From contig NZ_JAFBBP010000001.1 of NCBI RefSeq assembly GCF_016907275.1, forward strand, positions 1,178,001-1,242,000: 64,000 nucleotides of DNA, given 5' to 3'. The position numbers and the translations under genes were made by a program. Positions 51,083-60,636 of the stretch are shown here, piece by piece. This stretch comes from Micromonospora luteifusca (GTDB lineage: Bacteria; Actinomycetota; Actinomycetes; Mycobacteriales; Micromonosporaceae). Within the stretch, counting starts at the first letter, position 1. Each line of letters begins with the position of its first letter. The notes under the pieces were generated by a model. That model was not told where the DNA came from and did not search any database. It saw only the letters and a program-made list of their open reading frames with translations.

Positions 51083-51958
51083 TCAGTACTCCAGGCAGAC
51101 GCACTCGCTCATCAACGCCCGCACGTTACGCACGTACGACGGGTTGGGGATGGTCAGTGGCTCCCCCTCCTGCGCCACCGCCCCATGCCCGAAGTTGTAC
51201 GCGGCGATGACCGCGTTGAGCAGGCAGGAGTTCAGCTCGGCGGTGCACAGGGCCGGGTCGAGGCGGAAGTCGGATTCGAAGTACATCTCGCCGATGTACC
51301 TGGTCGCCCAGGCCAGATAGGTGGCGCCGAGATAGGCGTTGTCCCGGTAGTCGTCGATCTGGTAGCTCTTCTCGAACCGTTGGTTCATCCAGGTCGCGGT
51401 GGCCGGCATCACCTGCATCAACCCGACGCCGCCGTCGCAGGCGTAGATGTTGGACTGCCAGCCGCTCTCCTGCCACGCGGTGGCCTTGAGCAGGCTGAGC
51501 GGAATCTTGATGTCCTTCGCGGAGACCGGCCAGTAGATGCGGTCGGCCGCGTCGGTCAAGGCGGCCTTCACCTCGGCGCGGGTCGCCTGGGTGCCCTCGT
51601 AACTCGGCTTGCAGGAGCTCGGCGCCGGCTTCGGCGGGGCCGGCGGGACGTTGGTCTCGGTGGGCGGCTTCGCCACCGCGAGCGGCTTCGGCGCCGTGCG
51701 GGTCGACTTCTTCGTCGGCTTCGCGGTCGGGGTCGCACGGCGACTCGGCGCGGCACCCATCGACTCCACGGCGCTCACCGACGGGCTCGGCTCCGCGGTG
51801 ACCTCATCGGTGGGGGCGTCCGTCGGCGCATCGGTGACCGCGACCGGAGCGGTCAGGTCCTGTGGGCTCTCCCCCTTGGCGGCGCAGCCGACCAGCGCAC
51901 TCGCCAGCAGGAGCCCGGCGAGCACCGCAGCGCCCGGCCGACCGGTCCGTCGAAACAT
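51083..51958 (-). CDS. Lytic transglycosylase (SLT) lipoprotein
   Basis: 291 residues. Lipoprotein signal (VLAGLLLASALVGCAAKGES, lipobox VGC), then a Thr/Pro/Lys-rich linker to about residue 115, then a lysozyme-like SLT domain: catalytic glutamate in LKATAWQESGWQSN, GGVGLMQVMPATATWMNQRF, and AYNFGHGAVAQEGE. It cleaves peptidoglycan glycan strands, acting outside the membrane. ATG at 51956-51958. A DedA-type fusion gene lies 33 bases upstream on the same strand. Confidence 0.92.
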   Translation of the reverse strand: MFRRTGRPGAAVLAGLLLASALVGCAAKGESPQDLTAPVAVTDAPTDAPTDEVTAEPSPSVSAVESMGAAPSRRATPTAKPTKKSTRTAPKPLAVAKPPTETNVPPAPPKPAPSSCKPSYEGTQATRAEVKAALTDAADRIYWPVSAKDIKIPLSLLKATAWQESGWQSNIYACDGGVGLMQVMPATATWMNQRFEKSYQIDDYRDNAYLGATYLAWATRYIGEMYFESDFRLDPALCTAELNSCLLNAVIAAYNFGHGAVAQEGEPLTIPNPSYVRNVRALMSECVCLEY

Positions 51959-51991
51959 GTCGATGCCTCCCCGTGTGATCGTCGCCGCACC

Positions 51992-53410
51992 CTAGCAAGG
52001 CTCCACCGGTCGGCGGTGCCCCTGCGACGGCGGCCGGGCCTGATCAACGTGCTGTTCCCGATCCCCCACCGCCCGGTCCCGGGTGGCCCAGGCGACGATG
52101 AACACCACGGTCCAGAGCACCCCGAGCAGCACCGCCGCGGCGGTTCCGCTCGCCGTCTCCAGCCCGAGGTAGAGCCGCGCGCCGCCGATTCCGAACACCC
52201 CCGCGGCGGCGGTTGTCCAGGCGGCCACCGCCACCGGCCAGCGGGCGCTTCGCGACACCAGCCAGGCCAGGGTGCAGAAGCTCGCCGCGACCACGGCGTT
52301 CTGAGTCGAGAGCGGGACCGCTTCCCCGCCACCCGGTGCGCTGCCGTGCGGCCCGGTCACCTCGGCCACCACGGCCAACACCACCAGCGGCACGAAGGCG
52401 CCCACCGTGCCGACCACGCTGAGCAGGTCCGCGCGCCAGGGCCGGTTGCGCCACGCCAGCACCGCGGCGACCAGCGCCACCAACACGATCAACACCCACC
52501 CTCGTACCACCGACACCACGAGCATCGTGGCGTCGGCGGCGCCCGGGGTACGCCTCGCTGCGAACCAGCCCGCGACGGCGTCGTCCAGGGCGGCCAGCCC
52601 ACTGTTGCGGATCGCCACGGCGAGCAGCCCGGCGATGGCGAGCCCGGCAGCGAAGAGCAGCAGCAGCCCGGCGGCCAGATTGAGCAGCAGCGTCCAGGCC
52701 GGCCCGATCCGCATGGCCACCAGGAAGAACAGCACACCGTAGCGGGCTGTGAGCCAGCGCACCGGCGGCAGCGCGCCCGCCCGGGACAGCAGGGCGCGTA
52801 CCGGGTCGGGGTTGCGGCCCAGCCACCGGCCGGCGAGCACGACTCCCAACAGACCGGCCAGCAGCAGCAGCGCCACGCCGGTGGCGCGACCGAGCAGCCG
52901 GGAAACCGTGTCGTACGACTCACCGGCGAGGTGACCGAGCAGGACCGAGCCGCCCACCCAGGTCACCACTCCGGCCAGGTTCCACGGCGCGAACCGCCGG
53001 TACGGCATGCCGGCCGCGCCGGCCAGCCGAGGTACCAGGGTGCGGGCGAAGGCCACCCAACGGGCGGCGAACACGCCCCGCCCACCGAGCCGGGCGAGCA
53101 TGGCGTCGGCCCGGGTCCATCGCTCGGGCCCGACCCGGTGCCCCAGCCCGGCACGCAGCCGGGGCCCGTAGCGCCGTCCGGCGCGGAAGGCCAGCCCGTC
53201 ACCGAGGACCGCCGCGACGATCATCGCGAGCAACGCCGGCCCGAGTCGCAAGGTACCGTTGTAGGTGAGGAAGCCGACGAGCAGCAGGGTAGCCTCACCC
53301 GGCACGAGCAGGCCGAAGATCACCGCGGTCTCGCCCGCCACGATCAGCGCGGCGACCAGGTAGATCCACAGGGCGGGCAGGCCCTGCACCCAGGTCAGCA
53401 GGTCATGCAC
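51992..53410 (-). CDS. DedA/VTT membrane protein fused to a degenerate PAP2-like domain
   Basis: 472 residues. The N-terminal ~190 residues form a DedA/VTT domain ([20 protein letters not shown] with conserved E and [38 protein letters not shown]). The C-terminal half has the helix layout of membrane PAP2 phosphatases, but catalytic positions look lost: [13 protein letters not shown] stands where PSGH is expected and [20 protein letters not shown] where SRxxxGxHxxxD is expected, so both histidines are absent. DedA-PAP2 fusions are known; an inactive phosphatase half is unusual. C-terminal tail is hydrophilic. Its ATG is at 53408-53410. Confidence 0.82.
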   Translation of the reverse strand: MHDLLTWVQGLPALWIYLVAALIVAGETAVIFGLLVPGEATLLLVGFLTYNGTLRLGPALLAMIVAAVLGDGLAFRAGRRYGPRLRAGLGHRVGPERWTRADAMLARLGGRGVFAARWVAFARTLVPRLAGAAGMPYRRFAPWNLAGVVTWVGGSVLLGHLAGESYDTVSRLLGRATGVALLLLAGLLGVVLAGRWLGRNPDPVRALLSRAGALPPVRWLTARYGVLFFLVAMRIGPAWTLLLNLAAGLLLLFAAGLAIAGLLAVAIRNSGLAALDDAVAGWFAARRTPGAADATMLVVSVVRGWVLIVLVALVAAVLAWRNRPWRADLLSVVGTVGAFVPLVVLAVVAEVTGPHGSAPGGGEAVPLSTQNAVVAASFCTLAWLVSRSARWPVAVAAWTTAAAGVFGIGGARLYLGLETASGTAAAVLLGVLWTVVFIVAWATRDRAVGDREQHVDQARPPSQGHRRPVEPC

Positions 53411-53543
53411 TCAGGCCCCCGGAACACGGGAGTCAGCATGCCAGCCGGGGGAACGACCCGGACAGCAGTTTCACCATAGATCAGGGGCACCTGGGGGTGA
53501 CCCCGACGCAGCCTGCGCGAGCGCAGGCGGAAGGATAGAGGGT

Positions 53544-55412
53544 ATGCAGCTTCGCACGGACCTCCGCAACGTCGCCATCATCGCTCACGTCGACCACGGC
53601 AAGACCACCCTGGTCGACGCCATGTTGCGGCAGGCCGGCGCGTACGGCGCACGGGGCGAGAACACCGAGCGGGTGATGGACTCCGGGGACCTGGAACGGG
53701 AGAAGGGCATCACCATCCTGGCCAAGAACACCGGCGTGCGCTACCTGCCGGCGGACGGCTCGGACCCGGTCACCATCAACATCATCGACACCCCCGGCCA
53801 CGCCGACTTCGGTGGCGAGGTGGAGCGCGGCCTGACCATGGTCGACGGCGTGGTGCTGCTCGTCGACGCCAGCGAGGGCCCGCTGCCGCAGACCCGCTTC
53901 GTGCTGCGTAAGGCGCTGCGCGCCCGGATGCCGATCATCCTGGTGATCAACAAGGTGGACCGCCCCGACGCTCGGATCAAGGAGGTCGTGGACGACACCT
54001 ACGAGCTCTTCCTCGACCTGGACGCCGACGAGGAGCAGATCGACTTCCCGATCGTCTACGCCTGCGCCCGCGACGGCATCGCCTCGCTGACCCAGCCCGC
54101 CGACGGTTCGGTGCCCGACGACAGCACCTCCCTGGAGCCGCTGTTCCGCACCCTGCTGGACACCATCCCGGCACCCGCGTACGAGGACGACGCACCGCTG
54201 CAGGCGCACGTCACCAACCTCGACGCGTCGCCGTTCCTCGGCCGACTGGCGCTGTGCCGGGTCCGCCAGGGCACCATCAGCAAGGGCCAGACGGTGGCCT
54301 GGTGCCGCACCGACGGCAGCACCCAGCGGGTCCGCATCTCCGAGATGCTGATGACCGAGGGCCTGGAGCGGAAGCCGGCCGAGACGGCCGGTCCGGGTGA
54401 CATCATCGCCGTCGCCGGCATCCCCGAGATCATGATCGGTGAGACGCTGGCCGACGCGGAGAACCCGGTGGCTCTGCCGCTGATCACGGTCGACGAGCCG
54501 GCCATCTCGATGACCATCGGCACCAACACCTCGCCGCTGGTCGGCCGGGTCAAGGGCGCCAAGGTCACCGCCCGGATGGTCAAGGACCGGCTCGACAAGG
54601 AGCTGGTCGGCAACGTGTCGCTGCGTGTGCTGCCCACCGAGCGTCCGGACGCCTGGGAGGTGCAGGGCCGCGGTGAGCTGGCGCTGGCCATCCTGGTCGA
54701 GCAGATGCGCCGGGAGAGCTACGAGTTGACCGTCGGCAAGCCGCAGGTGGTCACCCGGGAGATCAACGGCAAGATCTGCGAGCCGGTGGAGCGGCTGACC
54801 ATCGACTCCCCGGAGGAGTACCTGGGTGCGATCACCCAGCTGCTGGCGACCCGCAAGGGCCGGATGGAGCAGTTGGTCAACCACGGCACCGGCTGGATCC
54901 GGATGGAGTGGCTGGTCCCGGCGCGTGGTCTGATCGGCTTCCGCACCGAGTTCCTCACCGACACCCGCGGCACCGGCATCCTGCACCACGTCTTCGAGTC
55001 CTACGAGCCGTGGTTCGGCGAGCTGCGTACCCGCAACAACGGCTCCCTGGTCGCCGACCGGGCCGGTGCGGTCACCGCCTTCGCGATGATCAACCTGCAG
55101 GAGCGCGGTCAGCTCTTCGTCGACCCGACCACCGAGGTGTACGAGGGCATGATCGTCGGGGAGAACTCCCGCTCCGACGACATGGACGTCAACATCACCA
55201 AGGAGAAGAAGCTCACCAACATGCGGGCGTCGACCTCCGACGAGACCGAGAAGCTGGTCCCGCCGCGCAAGCTCTCCTTGGAGCAGGCCCTGGAGTTCTG
55301 CCGCGAGGACGAGTGCGTCGAGGTCACCCCGGCCACGGTGCGCATCCGCAAGGTGGTGCTCGACCAGCAGCAGCGGGGCCGCGCCGCCGCCCGCCGCAAG
55401 CACGCCGGCTGA
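53544..55412 (+). CDS. typA: Translational GTPase TypA/BipA
   Basis: 622-residue ribosome-associated GTPase. G1 [17 protein letters not shown], switch I with [15 protein letters not shown]3 [19 protein letters not shown]4 [13 protein letters not shown]; then domain II, EF-G domain III/V-like regions and the TypA-specific C-terminal domain ([40 protein letters not shown]). It helps ribosome assembly and stress adaptation. ATG at 53544 follows AAGGATAGAGGG. A small hairpin (GCCTGCGC/GCGCAGGC, 53511-53528) lies just upstream in the leader. Confidence 0.96.
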   Translation: MQLRTDLRNVAIIAHVDHGKTTLVDAMLRQAGAYGARGENTERVMDSGDLEREKGITILAKNTGVRYLPADGSDPVTINIIDTPGHADFGGEVERGLTMVDGVVLLVDASEGPLPQTRFVLRKALRARMPIILVINKVDRPDARIKEVVDDTYELFLDLDADEEQIDFPIVYACARDGIASLTQPADGSVPDDSTSLEPLFRTLLDTIPAPAYEDDAPLQAHVTNLDASPFLGRLALCRVRQGTISKGQTVAWCRTDGSTQRVRISEMLMTEGLERKPAETAGPGDIIAVAGIPEIMIGETLADAENPVALPLITVDEPAISMTIGTNTSPLVGRVKGAKVTARMVKDRLDKELVGNVSLRVLPTERPDAWEVQGRGELALAILVEQMRRESYELTVGKPQVVTREINGKICEPVERLTIDSPEEYLGAITQLLATRKGRMEQLVNHGTGWIRMEWLVPARGLIGFRTEFLTDTRGTGILHHVFESYEPWFGELRTRNNGSLVADRAGAVTAFAMINLQERGQLFVDPTTEVYEGMIVGENSRSDDMDVNITKEKKLTNMRASTSDETEKLVPPRKLSLEQALEFCREDECVEVTPATVRIRKVVLDQQQRGRAAARRKHAG

Positions 55413-55433
55413 CCGCAGCAGCACCCGACACCG

Positions 55434-55465
55434 GGCGCGTCGACCGCTTGCGGTCGACGCGCCCG
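55434..55465 (+). terminator. Terminator after typA
   Basis: 15-bp perfect stem GGGCGCGTCGACCGC / GCGGTCGACGCGCCC with a minimal loop, followed by GTCCGTTTCC; 22 bases beyond the stop. Confidence 0.75.
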
Positions 55466-55518
55466 TCCGTTTCCGGCAGGGGTACGCGGGCCGCTCCGAC
55501 CGTCCGCCGCTGATCGGC

Positions 55519-55524
55519 TACGGT
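55519..55524 (+). promoter_or_regulatory. -10 box of a leaderless transcript
   Basis: TACGGT, seven bases before the ATG at 55532. No ribosome site is visible for this gene. Confidence 0.5.
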
Positions 55525-55531
55525 CACCGGC

Positions 55532-56392
55532 ATGACCTGGGATGATCTCGACGCCCACCTGGACCGGGTGCCCGGCACCGTCTCGGCGTACGTGGGCCGG
55601 CTCGACGCTCCGCCGACGTGGACCCGCCACGTGGACGCCGCCCACTATGCCGCGAGCACCATGAAGGTGGGCGTGCTCGCCGCGCTGCACCGCGCCGCTG
55701 AGGCCGGCACGCTGGACCTGGACGTCCCGATCCCGCTCGTCAACGAATTCGACTCCGCCCAGCCGGGCGCACCCCGGTTCTCCTGCGCGCAGCACTACGA
55801 CAACGACGACGCGGTCTGGGACCGGTTGGGTTCCACGGCGACGCTGCGCTGGCTGGCCGACCGGATGATCGTGCGCTCCAGCAATCTGGCCACCAACCTG
55901 GTCATCGGGCACGTCGGGCTGCCCGCGGTGGCCGAGGTGTGGGCGCTCGCCGGTGCCCGCAACAGCGTCACGGGCCGGGGCATCGAGGACTTCGCCGCCC
56001 GCGACGCCGGCATCACCAACGTGGTCACCGCCGCCGACCTGGCCGCCCTGCTCGGCGCCCTGGCCTCCGGGGCGGGCTCCCCCGGCAAGCTCGCCTCGCC
56101 AGCCGCCTGCTCGGCCATGCTGGACGTCCTGCTCGCTCAGGAGCACCGCGAGGACCTGGCCGCCGGGCTGCCGGAGGGCACCCGCATCGCGCACAAGAAC
56201 GGTTGGGTGCGCGGAGTGCGGCACGGCGCCGGCGTGGTGCTGCCCGACGACGCCCCGCCGTACCTGATCGCCGTCTGCACCACCACCGACCCGTCCGGCG
56301 GCGACGCGGGCGACGACGAGGACGAGGACGACGCCTGCCTGCTGATCGCGCACGTCTCGGCCCAGGTCTGGGCCGCACGCCACCAGCTCTGA
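55532..56392 (+). CDS. Class A beta-lactamase-like serine hydrolase
   Basis: 286 residues, no signal peptide. Penicillin-recognising fold: SxxK in AASTMKVGVLAAL (S42, K45), an SxN-type motif in MIVRSSNLATN (S116-S117-N118) and a KTG-equivalent KNG in IAHKNGWVRGVR (222-224). GRGIEDFAARDAG may hold the omega-loop glutamate. An acidic insert, GDDEDEDD, lies near the C-terminus. Lack of an export signal argues against a true periplasmic beta-lactamase; a cytoplasmic peptidase or amidase role is possible. Leaderless start inferred. Confidence 0.85.
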   Translation: MTWDDLDAHLDRVPGTVSAYVGRLDAPPTWTRHVDAAHYAASTMKVGVLAALHRAAEAGTLDLDVPIPLVNEFDSAQPGAPRFSCAQHYDNDDAVWDRLGSTATLRWLADRMIVRSSNLATNLVIGHVGLPAVAEVWALAGARNSVTGRGIEDFAARDAGITNVVTAADLAALLGALASGAGSPGKLASPAACSAMLDVLLAQEHREDLAAGLPEGTRIAHKNGWVRGVRHGAGVVLPDDAPPYLIAVCTTTDPSGGDAGDDEDEDDACLLIAHVSAQVWAARHQL

Positions 56393-56460
56393 CCCCGCGC
56401 GAGCCGAGTCCGGCCAGCCCTCGGAGCTGTTGATCGGCGCCGGGGTGGCCGGCGCGCCGA

Positions 56461-57258
56461 TCACTCCAGCAACTGCGCCCGCAACGCCGTGCGGGTCTCG
56501 TCGGTGATCCCGAGCCCGTCGCGCAGGTACGCGTCGAACGAGCCGTGCACCCGGCGTACCTCGTCGTAGGCGGCGTCGAGGTACTCGTCGCGGACCTCCA
56601 GCACCGGCAGCACCGCGTCGACGTCCAGGTCGGCGTGCCGCCGCCGCATCGCCTCGACGATCACCGCGCGCAGACTCTCGGTCAGGGCGTTGTTGCGCAG
56701 GTAGTCGGAGCGGATCGCCGCCTCGTCCACCCCGAGCGCCGTCAACAGGACGACGGTCAGCCAGCCGGTGCGATCCTTGCCGGCGGAGCAGTGGTAGACC
56801 AGCGGCAGGTTCTCCGGCTGGGCGGCCAGCCGCACCGCCTCGGCGAAACCGACCCGCGCCGAGGCGCCGGTGACGAACCACCGGTAGATCGCCGCCATCG
56901 CCCCCGCCGTGCCCTGTCGGGCCAGCTCCGCGTACGCGTCGAGGTCGTGGCCGAGCAGCACCGCCGAGACGTACGTGAAGACCGGGTGCTCCGGGTCGTG
57001 CACCGGGAGGTGCACCACCCGGGGTTCACCGACCAGCCGATCCGTCGGGGCGACCGCGATCTCGGAGGAGTCGCGCAGGTCCAGCACAATTGCCGGGCCC
57101 AGCTTCGCGAGCACCGGCAGGTCCTCGTCGGTCAGCCGACCCAACGCCGGAGTACGGATCAGTTGCCCGACGCGGACCCGCCGCCCGTCGGCACCGATGA
57201 GCCCGCCCAGGTCCCGTGCGTTCGGTGCGCCCACCAACTCCCAGCCCTGCCCAGCCAT
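56461..57258 (-). CDS. Tyrosine/lipid protein phosphatase (PtpB-like)
   Basis: 265 residues. P-loop C-x5-R motif is YHCSAGKDRTGW (C157, R163), with KxxR variant KDRTG typical of the PtpB/LipA dual protein-tyrosine/phosphoinositide phosphatases. The N-terminal NARDLGGLIGADGRRVRVGQ and RTPALGRLTDEDLPVL blocks are typical, and IVLDLRDSSEIAVAP holds the general-acid loop region. No signal peptide. ATG at 57256-57258; divergent from the epimerase gene 45 bases away. Confidence 0.9.
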   Translation of the reverse strand: MAGQGWELVGAPNARDLGGLIGADGRRVRVGQLIRTPALGRLTDEDLPVLAKLGPAIVLDLRDSSEIAVAPTDRLVGEPRVVHLPVHDPEHPVFTYVSAVLLGHDLDAYAELARQGTAGAMAAIYRWFVTGASARVGFAEAVRLAAQPENLPLVYHCSAGKDRTGWLTVVLLTALGVDEAAIRSDYLRNNALTESLRAVIVEAMRRRHADLDVDAVLPVLEVRDEYLDAAYDEVRRVHGSFDAYLRDGLGITDETRTALRAQLLE

Positions 57259-57289
57259 CCGGTGTCCCCTCCCGCCGTGTGCCTGCGTA

Positions 57290-57295
57290 TAGGGT
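57290..57295 (+). promoter_or_regulatory. -10 box of leaderless epimerase gene
   Basis: TAGGGT (within TATAGGGT), seven bases before the ATG at 57303; no -35 evident. Confidence 0.55.
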
Positions 57296-57302
57296 GCCGC
57301 AC

Positions 57303-58400
57303 ATGACGATCTCGGCGGTACGCACCCACCGGGTTACTGCCCCCTTACACACCCCATTCGTCACCGCACTGCGCCGCACCACCACGGTGGACACTCTCGT
57401 CGTCGAACTGATCGATGCCGACGGCCGGTCCGGCTTCGGCGAGGCGCCCCAGGTCTGGCAGGTCACCGGCGCGTCGGTGGCCGGCGCGCAGGCGTGCGTG
57501 CGCGAGCTGCTCGGCCCACTGCTGATCGGTCGCGACCCGGACGACCTGGTGGCCCGTTGCGCCGAGGTGCAGCGCGCCGCGGCTGGCAACGAGGCGGCGA
57601 AGGCGGCGGTGGACGTCGCTCTGCACGACCTCGCCGCCCGGCGGTTGGGCGTACCCCTGGTGCGGTTGCTCGGGGGCACCTCGCTGCGGGTGCCGACGGA
57701 CGTCACGCTGGCGGCGGGCGACGCGGTGGACCTGGCGGCGGCGGCGCGGCAGCGGCAGGCTGACGGGTTCGGCGTCCTGAAGTTGAAGGTCGGCACCGAC
57801 GCGGCCGGCGACCTGGACCGGGTGCGGGCCGTCCGTGCGGCCGTCGGCCCCGGGGTCCGGATTCGGCTCGACGCCAACCAGGGCTGGACGCCCCGGGAGG
57901 CGGTCCGGGTGATCCGTGGCATCGAGGACGCCGGGCTCGACGTGGAGCTGGTCGAGCAGCCGGTGGTCCGCTGGGACCTGGACGGGTTGGCCTGGGTCAG
58001 CGACCGGGTGTCCGTGCCGATCCTGGCCGACGAGGCGGTCTTCGGGGTCCGCGACCTGGTGGAGGTGATCCGCCGTCGGGCCGCTGACCTGGTCAACGTC
58101 AAGCTGGCCAAGTGCGGCGGGTTGCAACCGGCGCGTACTCTCCTCGAGCTGGCCACCGCCCACGGGCTCGGCACGGTGGTTGGTTCGATGATGGAGAGTC
58201 AGGTCGGCATCGGGGCGGCGGCGAGTCTGGTCGCCGCCTATGGCACCACCGCGGTGGCCGACCTGGACGCCGCCTGGTGGCTGGCCTGGTCGCCGGTGCA
58301 GGGCGGGATCCGCTACGACGGGTCGACCGTGGTGCTGCCGAATGCCCCTGGCCTGGGCATCTCCGGGATTGCTGAAGCAAAGGTGCAGGCCAGCAGTTGA
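57303..58400 (+). CDS. L-Ala-D/L-Glu (dipeptide) epimerase, enolase superfamily
   Basis: 365 residues. Catalytic KxK is K160/K162 in GVLKLKVGTDA; metal ligands D190 (IRLDANQGW), E218 (ELVEQPV) and D243 (ILADEAVF); second base K267 in NVKLAKCGG. These positions nearly coincide with Bacillus subtilis YkfB (K160, K162, D191, E219, D244, K268), supporting L-Ala-D/L-Glu epimerase activity in murein peptide recycling. ATG at 57303 lies seven bases after a -10 box. The next gene encodes an NlpC/P60 endopeptidase, which would release the dipeptide. Confidence 0.9.
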   Translation: MTISAVRTHRVTAPLHTPFVTALRRTTTVDTLVVELIDADGRSGFGEAPQVWQVTGASVAGAQACVRELLGPLLIGRDPDDLVARCAEVQRAAAGNEAAKAAVDVALHDLAARRLGVPLVRLLGGTSLRVPTDVTLAAGDAVDLAAAARQRQADGFGVLKLKVGTDAAGDLDRVRAVRAAVGPGVRIRLDANQGWTPREAVRVIRGIEDAGLDVELVEQPVVRWDLDGLAWVSDRVSVPILADEAVFGVRDLVEVIRRRAADLVNVKLAKCGGLQPARTLLELATAHGLGTVVGSMMESQVGIGAAASLVAAYGTTAVADLDAAWWLAWSPVQGGIRYDGSTVVLPNAPGLGISGIAEAKVQASS

Positions 58401-58460
58401 TGATCGACGGTTTCTTTCATAGGGTTTCTCCTGGACAGCCGACACGATCTGGGGGTTGAC

Positions 58461-59387
58461 GTGGAGCTGCAACCGGGCCGTGAGGCCGTCGTACGGGTCG
58501 CGGTGGCAACACTGTGGACCTCCCCCGAGTCGGTCCGGCCGGTCGACCGCCCGGCGCTGACCGCCGGAGCCGACATCCCGGCCTGGGTCTCCGGTCTGAA
58601 CACCGACCAGCAGGTCGGCGACTGTGTGCTGAGCCAACTCCTGCTCGGCGAGCGGGTTCTGGTCAGCGAGTTGCGCCCGGACGGCTGGGCCCGGGTCGTC
58701 GCCGTCGAGCAGCCGGCCGCCAAGCTGGACCCGCTCGGCTACCCGGGTTGGCTCCCCGCCGACCAGCTGGCCGCGGTCGACCCGGCCACCCGCACCGACA
58801 CCGACCACCCGCTGGTGGTCGACGCCACCGTCACCGGTCTGCACGCCGAGCCGAATGGCCCGGTGGTGCTGCCCGGCGTGGTCGTCGGCACCCGCCTGCT
58901 CCCGGCCGGCCCCGCGCGCGACGGCTGGCGGCCGGTGCACGTCCCCGGACGGGCCGCGCCGCTCTGGCTGCTCGACGACCACCTGGTCCCGGCCCCGGCC
59001 GCGACGCCGCCCGCCGAGCAGGCGCTCGCGGTGGCGCAGCGGCTGCTGGACGTGGTCTACATCTGGGGCGGTCTCTCCGCGCACGGCATCGACTGCTCGG
59101 GGCTCGTGCACCTGGCCTGGCGGCGATTCGGAGTGCTGCTACCCCGCGACGCGGACGACCAGGCCGTAGCCACCACCCCGCTGGCGCTGGGCGCGGAACG
59201 CCCCGGCGATCTCTACTTCTTCGCCCGGCCCGGCCGCAAGATCCACCACATCGGCATCGTCACCGCCATACCCGGCGACGACGGTCAGCGGCGGATGCTG
59301 CACGCCTGCTACCGGCGGCGGCGGGTCATCGAGGAGCCACTGCCCGCCGATCGGACCGCCACGCTGGTCGGCGCACACCGGGTCTGA
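58461..59387 (+). CDS. NlpC/P60 (C40) endopeptidase, YkfC-like
   Basis: 308 residues. N-terminal half has two SH3-like segments (REAVVRVAVATLWTSPESVR; DATVTGLHAEPNGPVVLPGV); C-terminal C40 domain with C212 in GIDCSGLVHLAWRRFG and H263 in IHHIGIVTAI. Domain order is that of YkfC, which cuts L-Ala-gamma-D-Glu from diaminopimelate in recycled murein tripeptides. No signal peptide is seen, consistent with a cytoplasmic role. GTG at 58461 follows GGGGG; 60 bases downstream of the epimerase gene. Confidence 0.88.
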   Translation: MELQPGREAVVRVAVATLWTSPESVRPVDRPALTAGADIPAWVSGLNTDQQVGDCVLSQLLLGERVLVSELRPDGWARVVAVEQPAAKLDPLGYPGWLPADQLAAVDPATRTDTDHPLVVDATVTGLHAEPNGPVVLPGVVVGTRLLPAGPARDGWRPVHVPGRAAPLWLLDDHLVPAPAATPPAEQALAVAQRLLDVVYIWGGLSAHGIDCSGLVHLAWRRFGVLLPRDADDQAVATTPLALGAERPGDLYFFARPGRKIHHIGIVTAIPGDDGQRRMLHACYRRRRVIEEPLPADRTATLVGAHRV

Positions 59388-59424
59388 CCGGCCGGGCGCG
59401 CATCCGCACCCGGCCGGTACCCGG

Positions 59425-60423
59425 TCAGCGTCGGGCGTCAGCCAACTCGCGGCGCCGGTCCCGGGAGGACTTGATCAGGCTGGCGGCGGTGGCGACACCC
59501 AGGGTGCCGATGATGACCAGCAGGGACAGCCAGATCGGGATGTGCGGCGCCCAGCCGACGTGCTCGCCACCGTTGATGAACGGCAGGTTGTTGTCGGCCA
59601 ACGCCTCCAGCACCAGCTTGACCCCGATGAAGCCGAGCACGACGGCCAGGCCGTAGCTGAGGTAGATCAACCGGTCGAGCAGGCCACCGAGCAGGAAGTA
59701 GAGCTGACGGAGGCCCATCAGCGCGAAGACGTTCGCGGTGAAGACCAGGTACGGCTCCTGCGTGATGCCGAAGATCGCCGGGATCGAGTCCAGGGCGAAG
59801 ATCAGGTCGGTGGTGCCGATCGCGATCATCACAATCAGCATCGGGGTGAACAGCCGCTTGCCGGTCGCGTGGGTGGTGAGCTTCGCGCCGTCGTACTCCT
59901 TGGAGATCGGCAGCGCCTTGCGGCTCCACCGGATCAACACGTTCTCGGAGAACTCGTCCTCGTCCGGCTCACCCTGGCGGGCCAGGTTGACCGCCGTGTA
60001 GATCAGGAACGCGCCGAAGATGTAGAAGACCCAGGAGAACTGCGTGATCAGCGCCGCACCGGCGGCGATGAACCCGCCACGCATCACCAGCGCCAGCACG
60101 ATGCCGACGAGCAGCACCTTCTGCTGGTACTGCCGAGGCACCCCGAAGCGGGCCATGATGATCACAAAGACGAAGAGGTTGTCCACCGAGAGGCTGTATT
60201 CGGTGAGCCAACCGGTGTAGAACTGCCCCGCCGCGCTGGCGCCCGAGGTCAGCCAGACACCGGCTCCGAAGAGCAGGGCAAGACCGACGTAGAAGGCGAC
60301 CCAGAGGCTCGACTCCCGCACACTCGGCTCGTGCGGACGCCGACCGATGATCAACAGGTCGACGAGCAGGACCGCAGTCAGTGCGACAAGCGTCCCCGCC
60401 CACACCAATCCGGACACGTCCAA
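59425..60423 (-). CDS. TerC-family membrane protein (putative Mn2+ exporter)
   Basis: 332 residues, about nine membrane helices. TerC signatures: TEYSLSVDNLFVFVIIMARF (conserved acidic SVDN), GTTDLIFALDSIPAIFGITQ with the second acidic pair, and SYGLAVVLGFIGVKLVLEAL. Members of this family (Alx, MeeF/TerC) export manganese and metallate secreted enzymes. The start is an unusual TTG at 60421-60423, chosen because GGAGGA lies seven bases upstream; the ATG in that interval is out of frame. A yybP-ykoY riboswitch in the leader predicts control by Mn2+. Confidence 0.9.
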   Translation of the reverse strand: MDVSGLVWAGTLVALTAVLLVDLLIIGRRPHEPSVRESSLWVAFYVGLALLFGAGVWLTSGASAAGQFYTGWLTEYSLSVDNLFVFVIIMARFGVPRQYQQKVLLVGIVLALVMRGGFIAAGAALITQFSWVFYIFGAFLIYTAVNLARQGEPDEDEFSENVLIRWSRKALPISKEYDGAKLTTHATGKRLFTPMLIVMIAIGTTDLIFALDSIPAIFGITQEPYLVFTANVFALMGLRQLYFLLGGLLDRLIYLSYGLAVVLGFIGVKLVLEALADNNLPFINGGEHVGWAPHIPIWLSLLVIIGTLGVATAASLIKSSRDRRRELADARR

Positions 60424-60514
60424 CGTTCATTCCTCCGGCAGACACGCGGCGTCGGGCACACCGTACGCCCCCGTGGGGGCCGGCGTGCCGCTGTCGCTCA
60501 CTCTGGTGACTGTC

Positions 60515-60636
60515 GGAGGTCTCTTCCGCCGCCACCCCTTGTCGGGGCGGCGACCTACGGGGCCGGGTCGGCCGCCGTTGTTCCGGCGATCGACCGTGCT
60601 GACGACTCCGTCGCGGGGGAATACTCCCCTCCTCGG
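60515..60636 (-). ncRNA. yybP-ykoY manganese riboswitch upstream of terC
   Basis: On the minus strand the conserved order of the Mn2+ riboswitch is present: GAGGGGAGTA (about 60631-60622), GTCGTCA followed by GCACGG (60606-60594), a hairpin closing with CCGG, a GC-rich helical insert, and GAGACCTCC (60523-60515) pairing back with the 5' GGAGG. The aptamer ends about 80 bases before the terC ribosome site. Known members respond to Mn2+ and control exporters such as MntP and TerC/Alx proteins. The remaining part of the 326-base gap (60637-60749) shows nothing I can name. Confidence 0.85.

Noticed and set aside
55532..56392. Beta-lactam resistance gene
   Set aside because: The SxxK, SxN and K-x-G motifs are present, but there is no export signal, so a secreted beta-lactamase is unlikely.
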